Source of the DNA: Lycorma delicatula
Taxonomy: Eukaryota > Arthropoda > Insecta > Hemiptera > Fulgoridae
Assembly (NCBI RefSeq): GCF_047948215.1
Contig: NC_134456.1
Coordinates: forward strand, 13,851,730-13,915,729
Length of the DNA stretch: 64,000 bases
Reading direction: 5' to 3'
A program made the translations under genes and the position numbers. The notes beneath the pieces were generated by a model. That model did not search any database and was not told the DNA's origin. It saw only the letters and a list, made by a program, of their open reading frames with translations. This document shows, piece after piece, positions 48,216 through 60,639 of the stretch (its first letter is position 1; the number at the start of each line of letters is the position of its first letter).

Positions 48216-51200
48216 ATAAAATAAAATAGTTAACGTAGAATTTTTACTTAACAGTTATAAAAATTTTTTTTAAATTCATCTCAATTATATAGAAAACCAA
48301 CAACCACAAATATAATTAACTGTATATCTTTATTTTCTCCACCTACATTAAAAAAATTGCACCTTTTACATATGCATTCATATGTAGATTATTATTAATA
48401 CAAAAAAAAATTCAAGATTATCAAGATGAATTTAGTAAAATAAAGAACATTGGTGTAAATACTTGATACTATAGTAAAATAACTATTAATACATTAATTG
48501 AAGACAAAAAGAGAGTGAAAAAAATGTAAATTGAAAGAACGAGATAGTTTAAAACTTTTTTTCAGTTGAATATATCTACTTATTCCTATTATTATTTGTA
48601 ATGATATTTTAAAATAGTGAATGATGTAAAACGTTATAATTTCACCACATTAAACAAAAATCATATATCTTATTTTTAAAAACCTCAATTTATAAAAAAT
48701 AATTAAAACAAAAACGTAAAAATCAGTTTGTATAACATGCCGTTATTTGCAACTACAGTCAGAAAAAAGATCAAATTAGTCTGTACAAATAAACAACCAT
48801 TTTTTCTTCTAGCAACCACTATTTTTTTTCTACTTGTATATTCAAGTTTAAGTTTCAAATCTATTTTGTGTATTACATAGTAATAAACCCGTTCAGTATT
48901 TAATCTTCAGTATTACTCAGTACAATTATGGTCTAATACAGTCATATTTGATAAAGGGAATTATTTACTTCTGAAACAAGTCATTTGAAACAAAGAAAGA
49001 CGTTGTAAGACAGATTTAATTTTGGTATTCATAAAATGTTTTACATATATTAAGCCACCAGCTTGGAGACTATTAAAAATCATGAATGAGTGGTGAAATA
49101 ATTTTAATTTAGCATTTTGTAGGTTTTCGATGAAATTGAATTCCTACATCTTAATGTTTTACTGCATTCCTAGTATCTGCAAATAATTGATTTTGATTCA
49201 CGTTAAATATAAAAAAAATGAATTAAACTGTCAGCAATGAAACAGCTTTTCTACAAAAGGAGATTACAAATTAAATATAGAACATTACTTGAATGTAATA
49301 AATTCAAATGAATTTGGTTAACTGCTTCTTCTGGTAGTTCTCAACCAAAAAATTTGTCATAAATTTATATAAGTCAGGTAATATTGTGTACAAAAATTTA
49401 GAATGAATTGCTGACTTTTTCAGCCAAACCAAGATAAATGAAATACAAACATGATTTTTTTTTATCATATATTATTTGCTTATAATGCATTATTTCCTGA
49501 AAATGTGATTTATTTTTAAACAATTTACACACAGATACAAAAGAGCATTTTAGGAAATAATTTGATGCAATTGGATTATAATTCATTTGAATAATAGCCG
49601 AGTTATAAAAATTTGAATTCAGTAAAAAAGTACAATGTTGAATTTTTTTTTAAAGGGATATTTAATACTGCAGCATAGTTAATGCTAAATTGTAGCAAAC
49701 TAGATACTATATTTATTTTTTTAAGACAAAAAGTGAGGTTTAAAATAATTTTATATTATTAAATCTAATTTATTTTTAGTGTAGTCGTAAAAAGCAATTA
49801 TTTCATCTTTTTATCGTTTTGTTTGAGTTGTTATTAGATTGTGATTGGAAAATGTATGTTTGTTACAAAGTTTTAAAATTAAAGAAAAAAAATTATGTTT
49901 TTTTTTATGTTATTCTTGATAAAAATATATTTGTATTCCTTTTAAGAACCATTGCAAAATAAAAATACATTCATTCTTTATCTAAGTAATTAATATTATG
50001 AAATATAGCACATAAGCAGTTTAAACAGACATCTTTGAAAAAAAAATAATGACCCTTAAGAAAAACATATTTGCAAGTTGACAGAGCAACTTTTAAAAAG
50101 TAAATGAAGCATAGGAAATGAATGAATGTGTCAGGTATAATTTGAGTATGGCAAGAGACATGATCTTTGTGCAGAGATTGATTTAACAGGGTTAAATTAC
50201 TCGAAGTAAGATATTTTTTATCATATTTTTTTTTATTTCTGAATCATTTTCTACTGATCTGTCTGATAATAAACTATAACTTAATTATATGTATTATATT
50301 GGATAAGTGTTAATGCCTGTGTTGTTAAATAAGTTTTAACTGAAATAAAACTGCACAGAAAAATGCGAATAAATTATTTTTATAGTAATTTAGAATTAAT
50401 TTTCAGCTGTTGTTTAATAGTTGTACTTTTTTTTAATAGCTGTAATTGTATTGATGTTATTCTATTGCTAACATAAGTTTTTAACAGTGTGATATAAGTG
50501 TAGTGTTTATTTATTTCTTGATATTAAAACAAAATTTGTTTTTTTACATTATCTTTATTCCTCTAGTATTTTTTATGTATTTTATTAACTTATTCAAATC
50601 TTTAATGTTTTAAAATTTTTTTGAGATAAACCAAAAGAAATGTTTAGTTACAATTTTACATTTTATTTGTGGCAAAACCTTTCAGCTACACAAGAATGCT
50701 TTCATTATGAACTGTAATTCCAGTAAAGGTTATTGCTAGTCGATTTATAAATAAGGAAAGGACATATTTAAATTGAATATCAGTTACTGTCTAAAATTTC
50801 CTGAGCTGAAAACACTGATAAAGTAAAAAAAAATTGTCTTAAAAATTTATTTTTATTTTTTTTTAAACTGATCGTTTTATGTTGTTTCACTATCAAAAAG
50901 ATTTGGAAAAGTATTTTTGAATGTTATTAATGAAAAATCTACAAAAAAATGGCGTATTCATAAAAAGAAAGCAAAAAATAATTTGTTTATCTGTGATTAT
51001 GTAAATATGTGCAGAGGTTAAACTCAAATCCAAGTGAAAATGTTATAGAATTCCCATGTAAGGGTATGTTCACATACATAAGTTAGTTTCTAGTGGTGGC
51101 TGGCAGCACCAAGCAACACTCTTAACTAGTCTTGCAATCTATTTTTGTCAATTGCAGATATTCTCATAGAAAACTGGATATAAGAAATTGTTTTTAGTAA

Positions 51201-52344
51201 AGAGGTTACAGTAATTTATGTTCAGTAAAGCAACCTACCCGATTTTTGTAGGAGAAAAATATTTTCTATCAGTTGAGTATACCTTATTTTGAATAGAAAA
51301 TGCTGAACTGAAACTGTATGCAAGAAAACAGTGGGGGTGTGTACTTCATGTAAATTAAAGTTCAGTAAATACCTTCAGCTATTTTCACTACTGAAATGTG
51401 ATAAGACTTATTTTTCTTTGAAATGCTTTTATTAAAAATTCTCCAACATTAACCATTTTTAAAGATTCTCCCAAGATGTATTCATGGCAGAAGAATAATG
51501 TCCGTTTAAATAACAAATGTGGTAATTATTTTTGATCAGCAGTTGTAACTGCTTGTGTGGCTGATCTAGCTTTCTCTGTGAACAAGTGCAATTGAAATAT
51601 TATTTCAAGCTTAACAGCACGGTGAGTGCTGGATATATTTTTCATGTGAACTTTTTCATTGAATACTTAGGTTGTTTTTGATTCAGTCAATCATCACAGC
51701 TACATATTAGTTCAGCGTAGGCACATATCTTATATCAGTGTCAGTAAAATCATCATCTTGTTTTTTTTCAAAATACAAATGATTGAAAAGATCTTTTTTA
51801 ATCCCTCAGTGGTGACTACTCATTTAATAGATATATTTTCACATGATAAAAACAACTTTAATTTAAAGTTATATGAACCACATGATGTAAAAAATTAATT
51901 TTATACAATACATGATTTTTCCTGTATTACTTTTATTTTGCTGTATAATTATGTGAATTGTGTAACATACATATAGCCATGATTCCTCCAATTTTAATTG
52001 AAGTCTTCTTTACTTTATTACACTTCTTAAATTCTGTTATTGAGATTATGAAACTGTATATATCAAGCGAATTTAAAATACTTATTTCAGTCAGTTATTA
52101 ATTGAAATTGTTGAAATACATTTGTGTGCCTATCTTTGCTGAGAAAAAATCATTTTGGTTTGCAGTCATCAGTATATTTTTAATAAACTTACAGATAATC
52201 CTTATTTAAAACACAAGCGAAACTTAATGTAAAAGGCAAAAGTTTTTGGCTCAACTAGTCATTGTACTAATTCAGAATTACCTGCAAAATCGAGCTGAAA
52301 TTATAAACCTACTGAATTTAATTTATTATTTAATCTAACATTGA

Positions 52345-52435
52345 ACCTCCTGTTAAAGCCCAACAGGGCTATGAACGGGGGGGGGGAGGGTGTTGCGTGT
52401 CGTCTCATACAGGGTTGGGATGTAACATAGAGCAT
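52345..52435 (+). repeat. Dispersed repeat with G-run (copy 2)
   Basis: Same layout as 26430-26530: aaagcccaacagggctatga, ten or more G (52377-52386), a GC-richer part, gggttgggatg. Confidence 0.55.
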
Positions 52436-52689
52436 TCTGGAAGAAACCAAGCAGAGGTTGGGCTATTGCAAGAACAAAGAATAGAGATTTTAAAGAAGTA
52501 TAAAAATAATTCCATTGTTGAAATTATTTTTTACTTTTTAGTATGGTTTTTTTTTTATAAATTAAATGTGGTTTTAAAATACTACTTGTTATTTTAACTT
52601 TACTTTTTTAAGTAAATAAATAATATTTTATTTTTTTAATACTTTTATTTATAGTTACATCAACGATTAAAGTCCATTAGCAACTTATC

Positions 52690-52850
52690 AGTGTAATGTA
52701 ACTGTACCAGTAAATTTGTAGTCTTGAACAAACTCAGGTTGACTACTCCTGGTTGGGTTAATTGAAACCCAACCACCAAAGAACACCAGTAACCACAATC
52801 TATTTAAATCCTAATAAAAGTTTACCACTAGACCAACCCGGTGGGTTAAA
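52690..52850 (-). repeat. tRNA-derived SINE, family B
   Basis: The minus strand from about 52848 reads accgggttggtctagtggta, a very good RNA polymerase III A-box (TGGTCTAGTGG), then, about 60 bases on, a B-box-like GGGTTTCAATTAACCC. The box spacing is wider than in a tRNA, and no clover-leaf forms. It shares its body with 600-745. Confidence 0.65.
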
Positions 52851-55429
52851 TAATATTTACTTAAGTAAATGTATTTTAAAAATGTTAATTAAAAAAAAAA
52901 ATTGGTGGGATTTTACATAATTACATGTAAAAACTTATAATTTTTGTAGTATTTTTCTCAATTAAATATATTTTTTTTTTTTAGATTACTACAACTAAAA
53001 ATTTTTATTTTAAAATTATATTCTTATATTTTATGAAATTATATCCTTTATTTATTTTTTGTAAAATTTTTTTTCTAAGTTATTTAATTGTTTAAATTTT
53101 TTTGAAAAATGATTGCATCAAAACATTCAAATTTTTAAACATTAATTTACAAAACTTTTACTAAAATGTAGAATTTATTACATAAATGTGAAAAATATTT
53201 TATTATTTTTAAATTAAAAATATTAAGGACAATCTTTTGGTATTGTATAAAATGATTTTTAAATAAAAGAGATGGTTATTCCAAATAGAATCATTGCATT
53301 ATTTTTTAACAAAAACTCATATGACATGAAGAGTAAATAAAAACTAAAATAAAGAGAATTAACACATCACAATTTAATTATTACAGACTGATTTTATGAT
53401 GTTTTTAAGTTTTCATATATTGATGCAGCTTTATTGAATTGGAGTTTTAATGGAGATAATTAAATTGCTTGATTGTGTAGTAATGTATGGGTACATTTGG
53501 CACCCTGGATCATCAGACCAAGATGTTTTTTTTTTCGTTAGAACACAGTACAGAATGATAGCTGTAAAACAGTTATTATAAAACAAATTGGTTTACTGAA
53601 CCAAAAAAAATGTAACCATTTGTTTACTGAACAAAACATTAAAATGAAGACCGTGGTGAAATTAATTAATACAGAAAATTATAAAAAAATGAAGTGATCT
53701 GAATATACAAAAAAGCATTACCATAATTTATAATGTAAAATAGCCTAATTACAATTAATTTTATGTTAAAAATAAAAAAGTATTTAACAAAATAACAATA
53801 CTCATTTACTTTTTCTTATAATTTGTTTTGCATAATTTTTAATTTATTGTACTATTATATTAGTGTATAAATTTGTAATATGTTTTTATTTCAGTTTAGA
53901 AGAAAATATGTACAACTTGTTTGAGTTTATCTTTGTCTCATAAATTTTTATAAAATGTTTGTGTATTGGTGTTCTCCTTTATTTCTTGGGTGCCTCTTTT
54001 TTCTTCAGAATGCATTTTATTATATTGATAAATTCCTCTCGTCACAGAATCTGGGTAATATTATAGTTTTACTTGTTAGGAATAAGTTACCATTTGCATG
54101 ATTTCATGATAGTTTTTAAATTTTTTATATTAACTTTAAAAAAGTAAGTATTATCAATTTAACCGGTTTTTTTTTTGTTCAAGTCTTAACTATTACCAAA
54201 TGCTCAATTTTTTATTTGGTTTTTAACCACAAAAAGAAAATTTGCAGAAAGAGATTTATTTACTGGTATAACAATAAGTTCTTGAATATCTTCCAAATAT
54301 TTAAGTGGAAGGATTTTTTTCAATGAAGATTTACTCTATAACATATATAATGTAAGATATTTTTTGTTTGGTCATTTTATTACTCAAATGTACTTTCAAA
54401 TAAACTGTTGAGAAAAATTAATACACATTCCTTCACCCTATACATCTTAGCTTACATTTAGAAGTAGTCATTTCTTCATTCCTTTCTTCACTTTTTATCA
54501 AGATACAAGATTCTCACCTTTTTCATTTCTTGTTAATTGCTATTCATATGAATTGTATTTCTATAGATCTATCCTCCATTAAGTTAAATAAAATAAATTA
54601 AAAGAAAAAAATGAAACAGTTTTCAAAAAATGCTCTTAAAGTAGAAAGTAATGCTTTCATTGTTAATTTATTTCTTAATTCTGTTTAGATTTCATTTAAA
54701 AAAATCAAAATGTAATAATTGTAAAAGCATTATTTTTTAGTGTATTTTTCTTGAAGTCAATCTATTCGTTTACTTACCGAATTATTATGGTATAAATATT
54801 ATATGGTAGGTATTGTAATAGATTACAATTGTCAATATTCAATTTTTTGTCTTTCTCAACATTTTAAGGTCACATGGAACTGAAGATGCTAAAAAAGGTA
54901 CAATTTGCGAAGGATGGAATCTTAACGATGTATAAGATCTGTTTTATTAGTCAAGGCTTCAGCTGTCAGTAATTTAAACAATCTCATCTTTTCCTTACGT
55001 ACTCTATCCTAGTCATAGTAAGTTTTGTTTTTGTGTGACAACCTAATTTTTATGCTATTTGTCTAAGTATTAAAAATTGAAACTCTAAAATTTACAACTT
55101 TTTTTTTTTCGGTTTTTTCAGGGCAAAAAACACTTTCGTGTTATCATTGCCTGCGTACAATATTTGTTCTACAAAAACTTGACAATTAAAAATAATTTAT
55201 AAACTAAAAATCCTGACATGCAAAATATATCTTCAAAGTAAAAAGCCTGTAAAAAATAAAATACCACAGTATGCATTATAGCAAATGGCATGAATATTTG
55301 AAACACATTACAGTAATTTATCTGTTTAAATATAATCAGATGACCAAGAAATCATAAAACAGAAAATAACAACTCTTCACTATACCCCAAGAATTGTTTA
55401 CATGTTAACCCCTACTTTAAACTTGCAAC
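52851..55429. other. Intergenic AT-rich DNA, nothing recognised
   Basis: Very AT-rich, with homopolymer runs. No open frame or repeat that I can assign. Confidence 0.5.
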
Positions 55430-56465
55430 TTAATGCCACTTAACAGATACAATCCCAAGGATGTGGTGCACCGACAAAGTACAAATTAGCATCTGTTTTG
55501 AGACATCAGATATCCATAAGTGAACCTACTGTGCCCTGTTCACAAAATGCAGATAAATAACCTACTCTTAACCATTATTTCTGCATGAGGAGCTCTCATG
55601 CATAAACAGTGAAGAGCTTCAAGGTGAAACAGTGTTTTAATTGGGTGAAGTTTATTGTTCATAGAGCATCCCACTCACTTTGCCACACATCATGAAATAC
55701 CCTCTTCAGGAAATGGACAAGATCGTTAGAAGAAACACGCCTGTATTCTCCTGTCACTCTTTGCACCTCTTTGCTGCACTGGTTCAAATGTGTGAAATCA
55801 AACATCAACACACAGGTACAGATTACGGCCCCTGCTCTAAATGATGGGAGTAGGACTAAGGACTAAGGCCCCTTTGCTCGTAACAGGGACTTGCGACCCG
55901 GAGTCGTTGCCAATTTTTTTTTGCCGCAATGAGGCAGGTGCTCGAACAAATCCTGTGCCAAAATCTCTGAATTCCCATGAAAAGGATTATGAATCGTCTA
56001 ACAATAAGGGCACAAAACTGTTGTAACAGTTCTCAGACATCAAATCAAGATTGTGAAACTGGGGAAGGTACACATTCAACCACCAGCTCAAAAATAGATG
56101 CACCTGTTAAAAGGAGTTTGAAGACAAGCCTCTTTTGCTACTCTCTGTAGCAAAACTCTTAGTCTCTTTTGCACTGTCTGTGCGCTCATTGCTTTAAATT
56201 CCTGTGTGGTTGGGGATCCAGCAGAAGCTTACTGTTGTATTATGACTAGTCATTTGTGAAATAACACAATGAATCTCACAAAGAACAGGGTGTCTGGAAT
56301 ATACATCACTAATTGCCCATTAAGGCACTCATGGAATCTGAGCAAACAATAAAATGCCTTTGGGCTAACCATATTTAAGGCCTTATAAATGGCATACAAT
56401 TCTGTTATGAAAATACTAGTGATGATGGGAAGGCCAAACATGTATGTTCTATTCGCAACCAACAG
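55430..56465 (-). pseudogene. 3' end of a LINE with RNase H domain
   Basis: From 56462 down, an open stretch reads LPIITSIFITELYAIYKALN, the SIFTAELYAI block of the RNase H domain carried by I/jockey-type non-LTR elements, with its catalytic Glu. Shifted frames continue to NKLHPIK near 55640 and TGHSRFTYGYLMS near 55490-55545 (family IGHTRLTHGYLM), then the usual zinc-finger-like end, here decayed. Many stops. The plus-strand open frame at 55841-56026 is a shadow. Confidence 0.75.
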
Positions 56466-57280
56466 GGTATTCCATTTTAATTCAACAAATTTTCAAAAAT
56501 TTTATTGAGTCACTATTTTTGATTTTGATGATATTTGGTACATGATAACTACCCACCTTGTAGGAGCCAAAAAATATTTTTTTATATTTTTACAAAAACT
56601 TTTTCTTTAGTAATAGATTATATTTTCTAATGTGCCAACAAGTAAAAACAGCCATTTTCGTAACTTTTTCCATGAGCTGTACTGTAGCATTCTTATTTTA
56701 CAATCATACAGAGATCATCATACAGACTTTTTGGAAAGAATAAAGATGGAACTTAATCTTATTATATTCAAAATTCATTTTGTTGCATAACCAGATTTTA
56801 TAATGTTTACTTTAGTTGTTTAAAATTTTTTTTTTTTAATTTTGGGACTAAAATAAATAATGAAGGGATTAGAGTAACAGGCCTGTTTTTTACCTTTTAA
56901 CTCTTAGGTACTAGTAATACTTATTAAAAAAATGGACTGTTACCGAGTATCCTGCATTAAAAAAATGGCCGCCAAATCGTACGATTTTGAAAATATCTCA
57001 TTTTTGGGGCCTAAAAACCACAGGTGAAAAAAATCTGAAATTTTTACAGCAGTAAGTACTTTTTATATACTTTAAAACCACATAAAATTTATTTTAAGGG
57101 GTTGACGAATAATGAAGCCATCAAAACCTCTAAGAACACCGTTCCTTCTAACCGTGAACAATGTACCCAAAAAATTCACAGCATGTGGGCATTCAGATAA
57201 TAATGTAGGCCTACTATACAAAATATTTTGATATGTCTATAATGATATATATAATCTATAATGTAATAGACTCGTACACG
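56466..57280. other. Non-coding stretch left of the Maverick remnant
   Basis: AT-rich with a few phrases that look like repeat sequence (gttgacgaataatgaagcca), but no family was recognised. The left edge of the Maverick-like block lies near 57280. Confidence 0.4.
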
Positions 57281-57282
57281 TC

Positions 57283-57869
57283 TTACAAATGTTTAATCTG
57301 TAATGAAATTTCATCATTTGCGTTCGAATCAGCTTTTCGAAGTCTGAAATGATGGTGGTCGCCGTCCACTAACAGTAAAAGATCAAAATGATCATTTTTC
57401 TCCTCTGAACAGACCTTGATGGGAACGATGCTTTCGTTTTTGTCTAACGAGAAAATGTTCACGGAAACACAATCGTTAATTTTTTCGAATTTGTAGACGT
57501 CGCTCAGTGGTGTTGAAAAATTTAGGGACTGAAATTGCATTTGCTTAACAGGGCGTCATCTATAAGTTCGTGATGAGGACCTTGCACAAGGTCGACCATA
57601 TGAAAAAAAATCGTTATTCAAGCTGGCAACGGCCTGCTTGTCTGCGATGGATATGGGGGCGGAAATGAAACACGACCGTTTAAGAGGTCGATAACGGTTT
57701 ATTCGAATCAATAGTCCATCTATGCTTAAAATCATCCAGCCACCTGCTTCCCTTCAAAATTAAACTCTTCTTGTAACAGAGACTCAAACGCGTCTTCTAT
57801 CGTGCGACCGACATCATTCACGTTGATAACCGCGAATTTTTTGGTTTTGGTTTTTGGCCCTCTACTCAT
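57283..57869 (-). pseudogene. Maverick/Polinton DNA polymerase B, N-terminal fragment
   Basis: A Met at 57867-57869 starts MSRGPKTKTKKFAVINVNDV, leading to a conserved-looking DAFESLLQEEFNFEG. A frameshift near 57740 leads into LLIRINRYRPLKRS and PISIADKQAV, and then an open frame from 57540 with YKFEKINDCVSVNIFSLDKN and DHFDLLLLVDGDHHHFRL. This order matches the N-terminal region of protein-primed B-family polymerases encoded by insect Maverick-like elements. It stops at HFRL plus about 20 unrelated residues, before the zinc finger and exonuclease. The element is inactive. Confidence 0.7.
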
Positions 57870-57908
57870 CGACTAGTGGATTTCATATAAAAGTTTGATT
57901 AAAATGTT

Positions 57909-58166
57909 TTATTTTATCACTCCGTAGCGATCAATAGACATGGAATCCCCCGGATCGTTAAAATATCGATCTGACTGATCGATATTTAACGATCCTATTT
58001 CATCCTTCAACTGCAGAAGCGGTTCAATGTCCTTGCGCACTTCGTCGTCGTTCTTGTGTAGTACATGGTCAAGTTTGCAGTTGAATGCGTTTTCAACAGG
58101 GGTGAAACGACCGACTTGATTGATCACGTCGAGTCTCGGCCTCTTGTAACGATTTTCTACGTACAT
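57909..58166 (-). CDS. Small intact ORF in Maverick-like remnant, unknown role
   Basis: An uninterrupted 85-residue frame (MYVENRYKRPRLDVINQV start), hydrophilic, with a basic N-terminus and acidic middle (HKNDDEVRKDIEPLLQLKDE), no membrane segment and no known motif. It ends 40 bases before the polymerase N-terminal fragment, on the same strand. A TATATAG lies about 115 bases upstream (58278-58284) and could be a promoter. Codon use is less AT-rich than in the bestrophin exons, as in the rest of this block. It contains a 44-bp near-perfect palindrome (57952-57995). I do not recognise the protein; an element accessory gene is the likeliest reading. Confidence 0.5.
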   Translation of the reverse strand: MYVENRYKRPRLDVINQVGRFTPVENAFNCKLDHVLHKNDDEVRKDIEPLLQLKDEIGSLNIDQSDRYFNDPGDSMSIDRYGVIK

Positions 58167-59406
58167 GATCCTGCAACATCAATCACGAATTAAATTGTGT
58201 TCATATTCGACTGGGTATGTATGGTGACACTCTACTCTTAAGATTATGATCGAATACATTTACAATCGGGTCAGAGTTACTATATAAAATATGTGAATAA
58301 TATTTAAAGAATGCAGTCATCCTTCATTTTTCAATTTAATTTCTTTTAGTAGTCGTGTACACTTACTTTTATTTTAATGGAGTTGGTCTCCGTATATTTG
58401 TATATAAGTTATGTTGCCGAGGATGAGCAAGCGGTGGATGGTGAGACTATACTCTAACGACTGCACAATTTCCTGTAAACAACCAGGACAATATATAAAT
58501 CTAGCAAATATTATTTAACTGGAATGAATTGGAACGCGCTAACTTTAACTTATTTATTTAACGATAAGCGAGTACATTATTCGTTATCTTTCAAGCAGGT
58601 CTGAAGATGTGCAATTATAGACTTAAGTTTACTTCATGACTGACTATATTTTGACATATGTTAACGATACCTTTACAAGAATCGATGCCTTTACAAGACA
58701 ATCGTGGGATATGCTTAGTGAACTATACAAACGATTAATTCTAAAACGAACAAAGGTATTAGGATGAAATCAATTTTCAGAAGAGTTAAACACCAAAACT
58801 CGTACAGAGTTTATTGATCCGTACGAGGCATAGTTATTTTAAACATATTAAGATTCCGTTTGAATTTTAAAATCGAATTTGGTGTTCCTGAGATAACCAT
58901 AACTATATTCTTTGTTACGCCTGCAAAGCACGAGTAGTTTTCTGACTTTTAAAATCTGGCCCCACCACAACACCTTATTAAATATATTATTTATCCTAGT
59001 TCTTTAAATGTAAATAAATACAACTTTAAATCATAATAGCCATCCGAAGCATGACTAGTTTACAGATAGTATTAATCCTTAGTTGATTCTCGGTACCAAT
59101 TCGTTTGAATTTTCGAAATCGATCTAATGTTCCGGAGAAATAACTAAATCTCCAGATAACCAGGATCCGAATAATCGAGGGTATAGATGAGAGGTAAATG
59201 CTACTTCATCAGAAAACGACAACTCGTGTGACTTCCAAGCATGTACTGAATAATTTGCCCAATGGTCATCTTATATAGTAGGGCAGTTGTCTACTTATAT
59301 ACCTTTCATCTAAATATGATATGTGGTAAATGTTGGATGTAATCTTTACTTTTTTAAGATATTATCATGCAAGGGATTACCTTGGCTGGATTGAAGATTG
59401 ATTGGT
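58167..59406. other. Spacer within the Maverick-like block
   Basis: No open frame or motif on either strand that I can place. Base composition is between that of the element genes and the AT-rich flank. Confidence 0.4.
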
Positions 59407-60000
59407 CTAACCTACCTCACACGCTCGCTTATTACATTGGTTTAGCCTCGCACTTGGGTTTACATTCCGCACCTCACCCGGTGGCATGTGGCGTCGAATA
59501 ACCTTGAATCTGTCCCAACTTGCTCCTTTTTGCACTACTGTTGCAGTGTATTTTTGTACTCTTGTATGAAATTTGGTAGCAAGTTCCACCACTTATACAA
59601 TCTGCTCTGCGAATTTTATCCGCGTTTTAGTCTTCAGCGTCCTGTTGAAACGTTTCACTATAGAGGCTTTCTTCCCTGAGTGAGTGGAATAGTGGTTGAT
59701 ACAGTATTCCTTTAGCAAAGCCTCAACTTTGGCATTGTACCAGTTTTCACCGTCATCTATCTCTAAAAGTTCCATTTTATGCTTTTTCAGTATTGGAACC
59801 AAAGCTTCTATCACACAGTCAGCAGTCTATCGGAACTGCGAATGCAAATTTAGAAAAACAGTGTATCATAGACACAATGTATCCTTTGTTTATTTTAGAG
59901 GAAGGATTCATTTCAACCAAGTTGGCTTGACACAGATCATTGAGTCCTTTAATTCTACTCTACGAGTAATTTCGTCTAGCCTGTCGATCTAACTTTTCGG
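59407..60000 (-). pseudogene. Maverick/Polinton integrase remnant
   Basis: It reads from about 60000 down: KLDRQARRNY, stop, GLNDLCQANLVEMNPSSKIN, SKFAFAVPI, a frameshift near 59835, then an open frame from 59814 with EIDDGENWYNAKVEALLKEY, INHYSTHSGKKASIVKRFNR and TLKTKTR. This is the catalytic core of the retroviral-type (DDE) integrase of Maverick elements. Of the three acids, the second (DDG) is intact, the first is Asn (QANLVEM; family ADLVEM) and the third is Lys (ASIVKRFN; family ASIVERFN). Hence catalytically dead. The C-terminal part from 59592 is only weakly readable. Confidence 0.82.
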
Positions 60001-60639
60001 CTTTTACACGTTTCACATTACTCTCACCTCTCATGATTACATCATAATAATAAACATATGCGAAATGATGATTTAATATGAAATTAGTATTTTATAACAA
60101 CTTTTAGTTTTTGCAGCTATTAGGTAAATAATCATGGCCGTAAGATATTAAGACATCATATGATCTCTTACGTTTAGGTAAACTTTGATCTCTTACGTTT
60201 AGGTAAATTTTTTTTAGCTAAGATTTTCTCAGTAAATTGATGTGCGTGCGGTAGTGTATTTTATTTTCCAACACGAATTGTTTTCGTCATACGGTGACAG
60301 GGGCACGGCTTTCTTATACTGCTTGATAATTTAAATTCTATGTCTGCACATCGTAAGGATGTATCGTATGACGTATCGTATGAAGTCGTATCAGAGGCAG
60401 TGTTTATACGGATCATGTACCATCATCTTCCTTTCCATTGATTGCCACCATCGTTATTATATTTTACTATACGCGAACGTTTCTTCACACCTTTGGCGGT
60501 TCTGTTTTCACTAAACAGTTCAACATCACAACCAAAAATTACCGAATAAATCTTAGCCCGTAAACGGATTATCTGGTATTCTGTTCATTTTGTCTTAATT
60601 TCCCTATGTCGGTATGTTAGCGTTTGACTAAAGAACTAG
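60001..60639. other. Spacer between integrase and polymerase remnants
   Basis: No clear frame. Two near-identical ~20-bp stretches (gatctcttacgtttaggtaa) sit at about 60163-60206 in direct repeat. A polymerase motif C (YxDTDS) was looked for here on the minus strand and not found. Confidence 0.4.

Larger units (their letters stand above)
45736..52340. other. Intergenic AT-rich DNA with SINE copies
   Basis: Apart from SINE-like copies at 46.14 and 48.11 kb and a local duplication at 47.0 kb, no gene or known repeat is recognised. The short open frames here (46375-46572, 49398-49586) have no family features. Confidence 0.6.
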
